Source of the DNA: CAZLWA01 sp964563165
GTDB taxonomy: Bacteria > CLD3 > SB21
Reading direction: 5' to 3'
Assembly: GCA_964563165.1 (NCBI GenBank)
Contig: CAZLWA010000042.1
Span: 1 to 26,719 of the forward strand
Length of the DNA: 26,719 nucleotides
Shown: piece by piece, positions 1-9,575 of the stretch
Layout of the letters: each line of letters opens with the position of its first letter
Position numbering within the stretch: the stretch's first letter is position 1
Made by a program: the position numbers and the translations under genes
The notes under the pieces: model-generated
What the model saw: the letters and a program-made list of their open reading frames with translations, nothing else
Databases searched by the model: none
Told to the model about the DNA's origin: nothing

Positions 1-119
1 TCGTCATTCGTCATTCGTCATTCGTCATTCGTCATTCGTCATTCGTCATTCGTCATTCGTCATTCGTCATTCGTCATTCGTCATTCGTCATTCGTCATTC
101 GTCATTCGTCATTCATCAT
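1..119. repeat. 7-bp tandem repeat (TCGTCAT)n
   Basis: Seventeen head-to-tail copies of TCGTCAT fill the first 119 bases. Sixteen are perfect and the last reads TCATCAT. The array is cut by the window edge, so its true length is unknown. It ends about 22 bases beyond the stop codon of ispG and is followed by an AGCTAACAGCTAA motif that recurs in intergenic repeats near 26.5 kb. There are no spacers, so it is a microsatellite and not a CRISPR array. Confidence 0.97.
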
Positions 120-141
120 TCGTTGGGCCAAAAGCTAACAG

Positions 142-2253
<2,112 letters not shown>

Positions 2254-2335
2254 TGATTATTCTTTATGAACATTCACGCGCAGGTTTTGCGCAATTTTTG
2301 AACCGGGCCCGATCGTATGCGCGGGATTCGCGGAT

Positions 2336-3085
2336 TCAATTTCCGTTCGTCGTAATGCGCTTGATGCCGGTTTCCATGCGTTTAAAAACTTTTTCTATAT
2401 TTTCGGGCGTCTCATTTTCCGGAATGGTCAGCGCCAGAATACATTCGTCCGAGTCGGATTTTCTCTGAACGGTGCGTGCGTGCACGTTCAATTTATTCTC
2501 GCCGACAATGATCAGTTTGCACATCGGAGATACGGTGAAATTCTGGCCGACGGCCACATTCATGGCCTGAATGACATTGCGCAGCGCGTCGCCGCTCAGG
2601 GTACGGGCTCCCACCGTCAGCTGTGGGATGCGATCGATGCCGTAGATGCCGCCCGCCGAATATTCATGATCGTTAATATGGTACATCATCAGCATCAGCA
2701 GCCCGTCGGAACCATGTTCGGCCCGTTGTTTCCTGCGATCAAATAATTGACGGATGGCTTCGATCTGTCCTATGAGTTTATGGCCTGCGCACACGGGATG
2801 CGACACGAAACACGAGCGCCCCCGGCACGTATCCTCGGGTTCGCCGCACAATTGGCTGCGCCAATACTCGTTCGTCGGCATCATGCGCGCCGTGATCGCC
2901 TCCCGCGTTATAGGTTTTCCATCCTCATCTTTTCCCACATATAAAATCGCATCCCAGAGAAACGCCTGAATATCCGAAAGCTCATACGGATTGGCTTTTG
3001 AAATGATCTCATCAAAGTCGGGCTTATGAAATACCGCTTTGATCAACTGCATTTTGAAATCGCGGCTAATGTTTTCCTGAGGCAT
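2336..3085 (-). CDS. Unknown 249-aa protein with a four-cysteine cluster
   Basis: I do not recognise the family. The ATG is preceded by a near-perfect ribosome site, AAGGAGG (3090-3096), so the gene is almost certainly real. The protein appears soluble, with no signal peptide or membrane segment. Residues 80-99 contain C-x6-C-x4-C-x6-C (Cys80, 87, 92, 99), with His96 and His102 nearby, a spacing that could bind a metal or Fe-S cluster. Cys189 and Cys215 lie in the C-terminal half, which reads like alternating strand and helix (KLIIVGENKL, ECILALTIPE) ending in an amphipathic helix. It sits 63 bases after gpsA and 82 bases before ispG on the same strand, so co-transcription with an Fe-S enzyme of isoprenoid synthesis is possible. 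Metal binding is inference from cysteine spacing only. Confidence 0.88.
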   Translation of the reverse strand: MPQENISRDFKMQLIKAVFHKPDFDEIISKANPYELSDIQAFLWDAILYVGKDEDGKPITREAITARMMPTNEYWRSQLCGEPEDTCRGRSCFVSHPVCAGHKLIGQIEAIRQLFDRRKQRAEHGSDGLLMLMMYHINDHEYSAGGIYGIDRIPQLTVGARTLSGDALRNVIQAMNVAVGQNFTVSPMCKLIIVGENKLNVHARTVQRKSDSDECILALTIPENETPENIEKVFKRMETGIKRITTNGN

Positions 3086-3148
3086 AAATCCTCCTTTTCA
3101 ATAAACTACCGGCGCTGCCGGCCCAATAGAATTTCTGAGAATTCCTTT

Positions 3149-4159
3149 TTACACTTCCGATTTCGTCTCGCGGGTCATGAGATCGTACACGGCCGTTCGC
3201 GGATCCTTACCTTCAAAAATCACCAAATACACCTGTTCAATGATCGGCATATCGATGCCATGTTTTTTAGCTAAGCCCCATGCGGCTTTGGCTGTCTTCA
3301 CGCCTTCGGCGATCATTTTCATGGAGGATAAGATTTCCTCCAATTTTTTCCCCTGCCCCAACTGAATGCCCACGCTGCGATTGCGGCTCAGATCGCCCGT
3401 GCAGGTCAGCACGAGGTCTCCCATACCGGACAAGCCCAGAAACGTCATCTCGTTGGCTCCCATTTTTTTCCCCAGTCGTAATATTTCCGCCATGCCTCTG
3501 GTAATCAATGCCGCCCGGGTATTGTGTCCGAATCCAAGCCCGTCGCTGATCCCCGCGGCAATGGCGATGACATTTTTTAACGCGCTGGCCAGTTCCGATC
3601 CAACGATGTCGTCCGTCGTGTACACGCGAAACCGCGGATTCGAAAAAATTTTCTGGCAAAACTTGGCTGATTCCAAATTTTTGGACGCAATCGTTACGGC
3701 AGTGGGCGCGCCCAGCGCCACTTCGCGGGCGAAACTCGGCCCCGATAAAAATGCCAGTTGATTATGGCTCGACGCCGGCAGAATTTCCGTCAGCAGCTGC
3801 GACATCGTCAGGAGCGTTCCATTTTCCAGACCTTTCGTGCAATTCAGGATCACGGTTTGATCACCGAGAAGCGGCACGGCTTTGGCCATCACATCTCTCG
3901 CCGCATGGGAAGGATTGACCTGCAGCACCAGTTGTTTGTTGTGAACGGCTTCTTTCAGCAGATGTGTCGCTTGAATATTTTCGGGAAGCAAGATGCCCGG
4001 TAAATACGTTTTATTCTCGCGCTGTGTTCGGATGATCTCCGCCACATTCGGATCGTTTGCCCACAGCATGACGGGGTAACCGTTCTTGGCCAGATGAATC
4101 GCCATCGCCGTGCCGAAACTGCCGGCACCGATCACACCGATTTGTATATTTTCCTCCAT
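3149..4159 (-). CDS. gpsA: NAD(P)H-dependent glycerol-3-phosphate dehydrogenase
   Basis: GpsA reduces dihydroxyacetone phosphate to sn-glycerol 3-phosphate in the cytosol, supplying the phospholipid backbone. The 336-residue protein has the usual family length. It shows the Rossmann nucleotide loop GAGSFG (11-16), the CTKGLE segment around Lys109, SGPSFA (139-144), the catalytic Lys195 in ALKNVIAIAAG, and NTRAALITRG (213-222). The ATG at 4159 has GGGAAAAG just upstream. It heads the minus-strand group with the Cys-rich protein and ispG; a candidate promoter lies at 4186-4214. I see nothing unusual in the gene itself. Confidence 0.97.
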   Translation of the reverse strand: MEENIQIGVIGAGSFGTAMAIHLAKNGYPVMLWANDPNVAEIIRTQRENKTYLPGILLPENIQATHLLKEAVHNKQLVLQVNPSHAARDVMAKAVPLLGDQTVILNCTKGLENGTLLTMSQLLTEILPASSHNQLAFLSGPSFAREVALGAPTAVTIASKNLESAKFCQKIFSNPRFRVYTTDDIVGSELASALKNVIAIAAGISDGLGFGHNTRAALITRGMAEILRLGKKMGANEMTFLGLSGMGDLVLTCTGDLSRNRSVGIQLGQGKKLEEILSSMKMIAEGVKTAKAAWGLAKKHGIDMPIIEQVYLVIFEGKDPRTAVYDLMTRETKSEV

Positions 4160-4185
4160 CTTTTCCCATTTATTTCAGGACTTGA

Positions 4186-4214
4186 AATATAGCCAATCCC
4201 GCTTTTCTTAGCAA
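4186..4214 (-). promoter_or_regulatory. Candidate sigma70-type promoter for gpsA
   Basis: On the minus strand TTGCTA (plus 4209-4214) and TATATT (plus 4186-4191) are separated by 17 bases, about 25 bases upstream of the gpsA ATG. The match is moderate. It lies in the divergent intergenic region shared with the amidase-like gene. Confidence 0.45.
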
Positions 4215-4250
4215 GGAATATCCTTGCACACCGGCCGGCTGTAATTTCAC

Positions 4251-4279
4251 TTGAATTTCAAATTATTCCTGTTTACATT
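4251..4279 (+). promoter_or_regulatory. Candidate sigma70-type promoter for the amidase-like gene
   Basis: TTGAAT (4251-4256) and TACATT (4274-4279) are spaced by 17 bases and followed by a T-rich run. The start of the amidase-like gene is about 45 bases downstream. The match is moderate, four of six bases in each box. Confidence 0.45.
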
Positions 4280-4323
4280 TTTTTTAAACGAAGAACGTTC
4301 TTACAAAACGGACGTCATTTTCT

Positions 4324-4881
4324 ATGAGGATTTTTCTCGAATGCGGTTCGGGTTTTCAAAGCGGCAAAGACGTTTATGGAAACGAGATCGTCGGATCCGG
4401 TGACAGCGCGGAATCGGTGCGTTGCTGCGCCGCGTATCTTTCAGAACAGAAGGACATTCAGGAAAACAAGATCAAAGTTATCGTTGTGAGCAATGCCTCT
4501 GCAATGCAGGAAGAAATCAGCGCCGACGATGTACTCTGCTCTCTTCACTTGAATTTTTACCGTGATCCCGCCGCCGCCGGTCTCCGGGGATTTTATCGCA
4601 GCACCCGCCGGCATAATTCAGAAAAATGCAAGGCGCTTGCCATTACCGTGGTCAAGGGCCTGCGGGACCATATCGATATGTATTATCACGGCGTCTATAA
4701 CGAACAGCGTGATAAGCACTCCCAACTCGACCCGATCGTGCATGCGAAGGGCCTGGCCGCACTGGTAGAAGTGGGATTTAGAGAAGGATTTAAAGAAAAA
4801 GCCAACATCCCGATGGTTCAAAAGAATATCGGCACCGGTCTCGCGCTCGGTATCCTTCGCCATATCCATGCTCGGCATTAG
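4324..4881 (+). CDS. Amidase_3-like protein with degenerate zinc site
   Basis: The 185-residue protein follows the layout of N-acetylmuramoyl-L-alanine amidases of the Amidase_3 (LytC/AmiC/CwlD) fold. The first strand leads to ECGSGF (6-11) where the family has DPGHGG. Then come a possible ligand Glu30, CSLHLN with His75 (family SLHxN), a G-x-x-GFYR strand, and ALVEVGF with Glu149 at the catalytic Glu of LxELGF. The first zinc-binding His is therefore missing (Ser9 in its place), while the second His and catalytic Glu remain. There is no signal peptide; the chain begins directly at strand 1, which suggests a cytosolic protein. No clear ribosome site precedes the ATG. It could be an inactive or repurposed amidase relative; family assignment is by motif pattern only. 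It stands alone, divergent from gpsA. Confidence 0.75.
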   Translation: MRIFLECGSGFQSGKDVYGNEIVGSGDSAESVRCCAAYLSEQKDIQENKIKVIVVSNASAMQEEISADDVLCSLHLNFYRDPAAAGLRGFYRSTRRHNSEKCKALAITVVKGLRDHIDMYYHGVYNEQRDKHSQLDPIVHAKGLAALVEVGFREGFKEKANIPMVQKNIGTGLALGILRHIHARH

Positions 4882-4946
4882 AAATATTGACCAAATCAGA
4901 CGGATTTTGTAAAATTTCTCAGGTAAACAATCATTTAGAAATTCAC

Positions 4947-4975
4947 TTGACAAAGCTTTTCTAATTGCTTATTAT
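4947..4975 (+). promoter_or_regulatory. Strong sigma70-type promoter ahead of the barrel-glnB operon
   Basis: TTGACA (4947-4952) and TATTAT (4970-4975) are separated by exactly 17 bases, a near-consensus promoter. Transcription would start near 4982, leaving a leader of about 105 bases before the barrel gene. I saw no recognisable riboswitch in that leader. It would drive the barrel gene and glnB up to the terminator at 6706-6735. Confidence 0.7.
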
Positions 4976-5086
4976 TAGCTAAATTATATGCTTATCTGTT
5001 AATCTTCAATTCTTGATTTCACTCGGTCACAATATTTTAGAAACAGATTTAGAATTTCATATTATTTCGGAAACTTGGGAGGTGTT

Positions 5087-6265
5087 ATGATCGTCAGTAA
5101 CTTACGTAGAATTCTTCAAATTTGTCTGATTTCGGCGGGGCTTTGCAGTGCGTCATCCGTCTTCGGACAAATCGGCAACGGATTGGGTACCGGTAAATTC
5201 GGCACCTTTAACACCTACTCGGCTTATTCTTTGGAGTCCGGATTCCTCAGCGCGTTCAATCAAGGAAGAGTGTTCGCTTCTACGGGATTCAGCGGAAACA
5301 CCAGTGTCAATTTGTTCGACGCATCCAATAATTTTACCTTCGCGTACGGTTTTGCAAATCACTTAGACGCCCTTCTTTCCGTTGGAACGTACCAGGACCT
5401 CAATATCCGTTCGATTCATACGGGAGCCAAATCGAAAACCCCGGGTGATATTTATTTGATTCTTCGCAACGGCTCCTATGAATTTCTTGACGGAAAAATC
5501 AATCTGGGAGGGGCCCTCTCCGTACGTTTACCCACGGGCGGGCAAAACAATATCCCATTTGAGGTCTATCGAAGCACCAAGGTTGAATTCGGGGTATTGA
5601 CCATGATGACATTATTTGGAAACCCCTATTATAAAGATCAGGGGTTCATCTTGAATTTCAACTTGGGATTATGGAATCACAACGACAAAGGCTCCAAGAT
5701 CACACCGAAGAACTCTTTTATAAGTCCGGGTGCCACGACTAGTATCAACGCCATGCACATTCAATACGGAATCGGAGCGAGCGTTCCCGTTAGCAAGCTT
5801 CAATTAACGCTTGATGTCTACGGACTTGCCTATATTAAAGCGCCGGATACGTCGGCTTTCAGCCGGGAGTCATTCATGTATGTATCGCCCGGCATTCGCT
5901 ACAACGTACGTTCCTGGATCAACATCGGAGCCTACCTGGACTTTTTGGTTGCCGGCAAAACTAACACGACGCGTTATAATCAGAGCACCGGCGTCACTGA
6001 ACCCGGAAATCCCAACGGCACTCAGAAATCACCGAACTATTCCACGTGGCGTTTAGGACTTAGCTTAGGCTTTAATATCTTACCTGTGAATTTTTCCTCC
6101 GCACCTACCGAGCAGCGCAGAAAGAAGTTATTGGATAAACTGCTTGAAGAAGAACGCGGCGCTCAAAGAGCCACCGTGCAACTGGAGAAGTTGAGAAAAG
6201 TCCGGGTGGAATCCGAAAAGGAACTGGAAAAAATCAAGGATGAATTGGAAAGCGGAAATCAATAA
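5087..6265 (+). CDS. Outer-membrane beta-barrel protein with C-terminal coiled coil
   Basis: I chose the ATG at 5087 because GGGAGGT (5077-5083) sits just upstream; an in-frame TTG at 5075 would overlap that ribosome site. The 392-residue product starts with a signal peptide (hydrophobic core ILQICLISAGLC, likely cleaved near SSVFG/Q). After it come alternating strands rich in Gly, Asn, Tyr and Phe, as in outer-membrane barrels. The body ends with the strand-like WRLGLSLGFNILPV. The last 50 or so residues (from RRKKLLDKLLEEE) form a charged helix likely to make a coiled coil in the periplasm. The exact family and substrate are not recognised. Its stop is only 25 bases before glnB, so it is probably co-transcribed with the PII gene and may be a nitrogen-linked pore. 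Confidence 0.88.
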   Translation: MIVSNLRRILQICLISAGLCSASSVFGQIGNGLGTGKFGTFNTYSAYSLESGFLSAFNQGRVFASTGFSGNTSVNLFDASNNFTFAYGFANHLDALLSVGTYQDLNIRSIHTGAKSKTPGDIYLILRNGSYEFLDGKINLGGALSVRLPTGGQNNIPFEVYRSTKVEFGVLTMMTLFGNPYYKDQGFILNFNLGLWNHNDKGSKITPKNSFISPGATTSINAMHIQYGIGASVPVSKLQLTLDVYGLAYIKAPDTSAFSRESFMYVSPGIRYNVRSWINIGAYLDFLVAGKTNTTRYNQSTGVTEPGNPNGTQKSPNYSTWRLGLSLGFNILPVNFSSAPTEQRRKKLLDKLLEEERGAQRATVQLEKLRKVRVESEKELEKIKDELESGNQ

Positions 6266-6290
6266 GATCCCTGTTTCCATTTGATCATGA

Positions 6291-6629
6291 ATGAAAAAAA
6301 TTGAAGCGATCATTCGTCCTTTCAAGTTGGATGACGTTAAAGAAGCTCTTTTACAGGCCGGCGTTAAAGGTATGACCATCACGGAAGTCCGGGGATTCGG
6401 CCGTCAAAAGGGCCACACGGAACTCTACCGCGGCAATGAATACCGCATTGACTTTCTCCCGAAAATCAAGATCGAAATAGTCGTAGAAAATACTCTGTCC
6501 GAATCGGTCATTGATGCGATTTTGAAATCTGCACAGACCGACCAGATCGGCGACGGAAAAATCTTTATAAGTTCTTTGGAGGATGTGATACGCATAAGGA
6601 CAGGAGAATCCGGTGAAGAAGCGATTTGA
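6291..6629 (+). CDS. glnB: Nitrogen regulatory protein P-II
   Basis: PII trimers sense ATP/ADP and 2-oxoglutarate and control glutamine synthetase, ammonium transporters and other nitrogen targets in the cytosol. The 112-residue protein has the standard length. It carries the T-loop GRQKGHTELYRGNEY with Tyr51, the classic uridylylation site. The B-loop IGDGKIF (about 86-92) and RIRTGE C-terminus are also present. It most resembles the GlnB subgroup, but GlnB and GlnK are hard to separate by eye. The ribosome site is weak; translation may be coupled to the barrel gene 25 bases upstream. There is no ammonium transporter beside it. A perfect hairpin terminator separates it from glnA, which suggests glnA is also expressed separately. 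Confidence 0.97.
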   Translation: MKKIEAIIRPFKLDDVKEALLQAGVKGMTITEVRGFGRQKGHTELYRGNEYRIDFLPKIKIEIVVENTLSESVIDAILKSAQTDQIGDGKIFISSLEDVIRIRTGESGEEAI

Positions 6630-6705
6630 CTTTTCTACCCGGCGTAGGAAAGTTCGATCACAAACATGGTATTTGGGCGCAACTTTGGTGTTATAGGAAT
6701 TTTAG

Positions 6706-6735
6706 CCCCTTTCCAAATTTGGAAAGGGGTTTTTT
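6706..6735 (+). terminator. Intrinsic terminator between glnB and glnA
   Basis: A perfect 12-bp inverted repeat (arms CCCCTTTCCAAA and TTTGGAAAGGGG, no spacer) at 6706-6729 is followed by six T residues. It is a strong rho-independent terminator or attenuator between the PII and glutamine synthetase genes. Confidence 0.93.
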
Positions 6736-6737
6736 AT

Positions 6738-6768
6738 TTGATGAGTATTGACCAACTTAATTTATAAT
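6738..6768 (+). promoter_or_regulatory. Possible glnA promoter
   Basis: A consensus TATAAT lies at 6763-6768, 27 bases before the glnA ATG. The best upstream box is TTGATG (6738-6743), spaced by 19 bases, longer than ideal. A TTGACC at 6748-6753 is too close to pair with it. Some promoter is expected here because of the terminator just upstream. Confidence 0.4.
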
Positions 6769-6794
6769 TCATTTAACCAAGGAGTCATTTCAGT

Positions 6795-8216
6795 ATGTCA
6801 AACGACGCAGTCAAACAGGTCTTCGACCTGGCGAAAAAGAAGGACGCCAGGATCGTCGACCTCAAATTCATGGACTTTATAGGTATCTGGCAGCATTTTT
6901 CCATTCCGATCGAAGAATTGACCGAGGATGTATTCGATGACGGACTGGGATTTGACGGATCGAGTATCCGCGGATGGAAAGCGATCAATGAAAGCGATAT
7001 GCTGATCGTTCCCGACCCTTCCACTGCCATGATGGACCCGTTTCAACTACCGGCTACGTTGAGTTTCGTCTGCGACGTGCACGAACCGCTGACCAAAGAA
7101 CGATTCGGGCGATGCTCGCGCGGCATCGCGGCAAAAGCTGAAAATTACTTGAAGTCCACCGGCATCGCGGACACGGCGTATTTCGGACCCGAAGCTGAAT
7201 TTTTCATTTTTGATGATGTGCGGTTTGACCAGACACAGAACGCAGGCTACTATTATATTGATTCCGTCGAAGGGATTTGGAACCGCGGACGCGACGAACG
7301 TCCGAACCTGGGTTATAAGATCCGCAATAAAGAAGGATATTTTCCTGTGCCGCCCGCCGATCAATTTCAGAACATCCGTAATGAAATGATCATGATCATG
7401 CAGGATTGCGGCATCAAGGTCGAACGCCAGCATCACGAAGTTGCCACGGCAGGTCAGGCTGAAATTGATTACCGGTTCAACTCCTTGAAACGCTCGGGCG
7501 ATGATCTGATGCTTTTCAAATACATCGTTAAGAACGTAGCGTTCAAGCACGGCAAAACAGCCACGTTCATGCCCAAGCCGCTCTTTCAGGACAACGGCAG
7601 CGGCATGCACGTACATATGAGTTTGTGGAAGAATGGCCAGCCGCTTTTTGCCGGCAATCAATACGCCGGATTAAGCGAAATGGCGTTATTTTATATCGGC
7701 GGTATTCTCAAACATACCAAAGCCTTGAATGCGCTCGCCAATCCGACAACGAATTCTTACAAACGTCTGACCCCCGGATTTGAGGCGCCGGTGAATCTGG
7801 CGTATTCGCAAAGCAACCGCAGCGCGGCGGTCCGGATTCCCATGTATTCCGCAAGCCCGAAATCCAAGCGCATCGAATACCGATGCCCCGATCCTTCCTG
7901 TAATCCCTATTTGGCATTCTCCGCCATGATGATGGCGGGTTTGGACGGCATCATCAACAAGATTCATCCCGGCAATCCGCTCGACAAAAATATTTACGAT
8001 CTCAAGCCGGAAGAGCTTGCTAAAGTTCCTTCCACGTGCGCGTCGCTGGACGAATCCTTGAATGCACTGGAAAACGACCACGAATTCTTACTCAAGGGCG
8101 AAGTATTTTCTGCCGATGTGATTGAAACGTGGATCCAGTACAAACGCGATAATGAAGTCAACGCGTTGCGCCTGCGCCCTCACCCGTATGAATTTGCTTT
8201 GTATTACGATATGTAA
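6795..8216 (+). CDS. glnA: Glutamine synthetase type I
   Basis: Glutamine synthetase joins ammonia to glutamate at the cost of ATP in the cytosol, as a dodecamer for type I. The 473-residue length matches GSI. Visible motifs are DGSS (54-57), GPEAEFF metal ligands (131-137), NGSGMHVH (267-274), the NPTTNSYKRL flap (316-325) and RIEYRCPDPS (359-368). Tyr401 in KNIYDLKPEE aligns with the Tyr397 adenylylation site of the E. coli enzyme, so GSI-beta type control by adenylylation is possible. AAGGAG precedes the ATG. It follows glnB, its likely regulator, across a terminator, and ends in its own terminator at 8263-8298. Confidence 0.97.
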   Translation: MSNDAVKQVFDLAKKKDARIVDLKFMDFIGIWQHFSIPIEELTEDVFDDGLGFDGSSIRGWKAINESDMLIVPDPSTAMMDPFQLPATLSFVCDVHEPLTKERFGRCSRGIAAKAENYLKSTGIADTAYFGPEAEFFIFDDVRFDQTQNAGYYYIDSVEGIWNRGRDERPNLGYKIRNKEGYFPVPPADQFQNIRNEMIMIMQDCGIKVERQHHEVATAGQAEIDYRFNSLKRSGDDLMLFKYIVKNVAFKHGKTATFMPKPLFQDNGSGMHVHMSLWKNGQPLFAGNQYAGLSEMALFYIGGILKHTKALNALANPTTNSYKRLTPGFEAPVNLAYSQSNRSAAVRIPMYSASPKSKRIEYRCPDPSCNPYLAFSAMMMAGLDGIINKIHPGNPLDKNIYDLKPEELAKVPSTCASLDESLNALENDHEFLLKGEVFSADVIETWIQYKRDNEVNALRLRPHPYEFALYYDM

Positions 8217-8262
8217 TTAGAAGACCTTGCCAAGTTTTTTCCAAACCTGGCCGGATGATATT

Positions 8263-8298
8263 AAAAAGGCTAAGATCCTTTGTGCTTAGCCTTTTTTT
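8263..8298 (+). terminator. Intrinsic terminator after glnA
   Basis: The arms AAAAAGGCTAAG and CTTAGCCTTTTT pair around a 10-base loop and run into a T tract (8292-8298), about 47 bases after the glnA stop. Confidence 0.88.
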
Positions 8299-8302
8299 AT
8301 TT

Positions 8303-8331
8303 TTGACTTTTGAAGATTATTTTGATATTTT
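8303..8331 (+). promoter_or_regulatory. Candidate extended -10 promoter for prfB-argS
   Basis: TTGACT (8303-8308) and TATTTT (8326-8331) are 17 bases apart. The -10 box is preceded by TGA, which fits the extended -10 pattern TGn. It lies directly after the glnA terminator and about 85 bases before the prfB ATG. Confidence 0.55.
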
Positions 8332-8414
8332 CCCCGCGGCCTTCTCAGGTCTGGCGCATGCGTCGCAGGGGCAGCCGTTCAAAACGATTCAAAGAATCAG
8401 GAAAGTGGTTTTTT

Positions 8415-9525
8415 ATGATTGAAATCTCCGACATTGCTTCGCGTATCGAAAAGTCCCAATTCAAAATCTCGGAATTGCAGAGGTTTCTTTGACCTCGCTA
8501 AACGCGAAAATAAAATTGCCAATTTAGAAGGTCAAACCACGGTCGAAAATTTCTGGAACGATAATTTACGCGCGCAGCAGATCATGCAGGAGATCGCCGC
8601 CGAAAAACATTGGGTGGATACGTGGAAGAAATTGAACGCACAGTGCGAAGATTTGCAGATGCTCCTGGAAATAGCCGGGGAAGAAAACGACGAAATGACG
8701 CTTCAGTCCATCGACACGGAATTAAAAGAACTGGACGCGGAATTATTGAAATTGGAACTGCGGGCGTATTTCACAAACCCCGAAGACGGTAAAACGGCTG
8801 TGCTGACGATTCATCCCGGCGCCGGCGGTACGGAGTCGCAGGACTGGGCCGAAATGCTCATGCGCATGTATCAGCGTTGGGCGGCGAGTCGCGGATTCGG
8901 CGTGCATATTTTGGATATTCTCGACGGCGAAGGCGCGGGCATCAAAAGCGTAACCATTGAGATTTCCGGCGAATGGGCATACGGTTTGTTAAAATGTGAA
9001 AGCGGGGTGCATCGCCTGGTCCGCATTTCCCCGTTCGATTCTAACGCCCGGCGGCATACCTCGTTCGCCTCGGTGTTTGCGATGCCGGAATTGGACGAAG
9101 TGGACGCCAAAATTGAATTGAATATGAACGAAATCAAAGTGGATACGTACCGTTCCGGCGGCAAAGGCGGCCAGAATGTGAATAAAGTTGAAACAGCCGT
9201 GCGGTTCACGCATATTCCGACCGGCATCGTCGTCGCGTGCCAAAGCGAACGCTCGCAGTTTAAGAACCGTGAGATCGCAAAAAAACTTCTCATTTCGAAA
9301 TTATACCAATTGCAGAAGAAGCAGGAACGCGAGAAATTGGATAAAATAGAGAATACAAAAAACGACATTACGTGGGGCAGTCAAATCCGGTCCTACGTTC
9401 TTCATCCGTACAACCTGGTCAAGGATCACCGCACCGATGTGGAAACGAGCAACACGCAAGCCGTCCTGGACGGCGCCATCGATCTCTTTATCGAAGCCTG
9501 CCTGAAAAATAAAATCGTTCAGTAG
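8415..9525 (+). CDS. prfB: Peptide chain release factor 2 (programmed +1 frameshift)
   Basis: RF2 reads UGA and UAA stop codons and triggers peptide release on the ribosome. Translation starts at ATG 8415 and reads 25 codons to CTT (8487-8489), where an in-frame TGA stops it. A +1 shift at CTT-TGA-C then continues in the frame starting at GAC 8491, giving about 369 residues, close to the 365 of E. coli RF2. The joined protein has the specificity tripeptide SPF (205-207) and the catalytic GGQ (251-253, in SGGKGGQNVNKVETA). The ORF opened at 8419 in the downstream frame is not the true N-terminus. The gene lies 50 bases ahead of argS, probably in one operon. The shift forms an autoregulatory loop: low RF2 favours frameshifting. 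Confidence 0.96.
8478..8493 (+). promoter_or_regulatory. RF2 autoregulatory +1 frameshift site
   Basis: The bases CAGAGGTTTCTTTGAC contain a Shine-Dalgarno-like AGAGG, one intervening codon (TTT), the slippery CTT and the UGA stop followed by C. This closely matches the classic prfB recoding site, in which CTT slips to TTT. Confidence 0.93.
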
Positions 9526-9575
9526 ACCGGCATTTCAAACCCGTCCTGTAAAATCGGGAGAATCAACCCAAACCC

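Noticed and set aside
1..119. CRISPR array
   Set aside because: Units are 7 bp with no spacers; no cas genes are seen.
5075..5086. TTG at 5075 as the start of the barrel gene
   Set aside because: It would overlap the Shine-Dalgarno GGGAGGT, which is well placed for the ATG at 5087 that begins a standard signal peptide.
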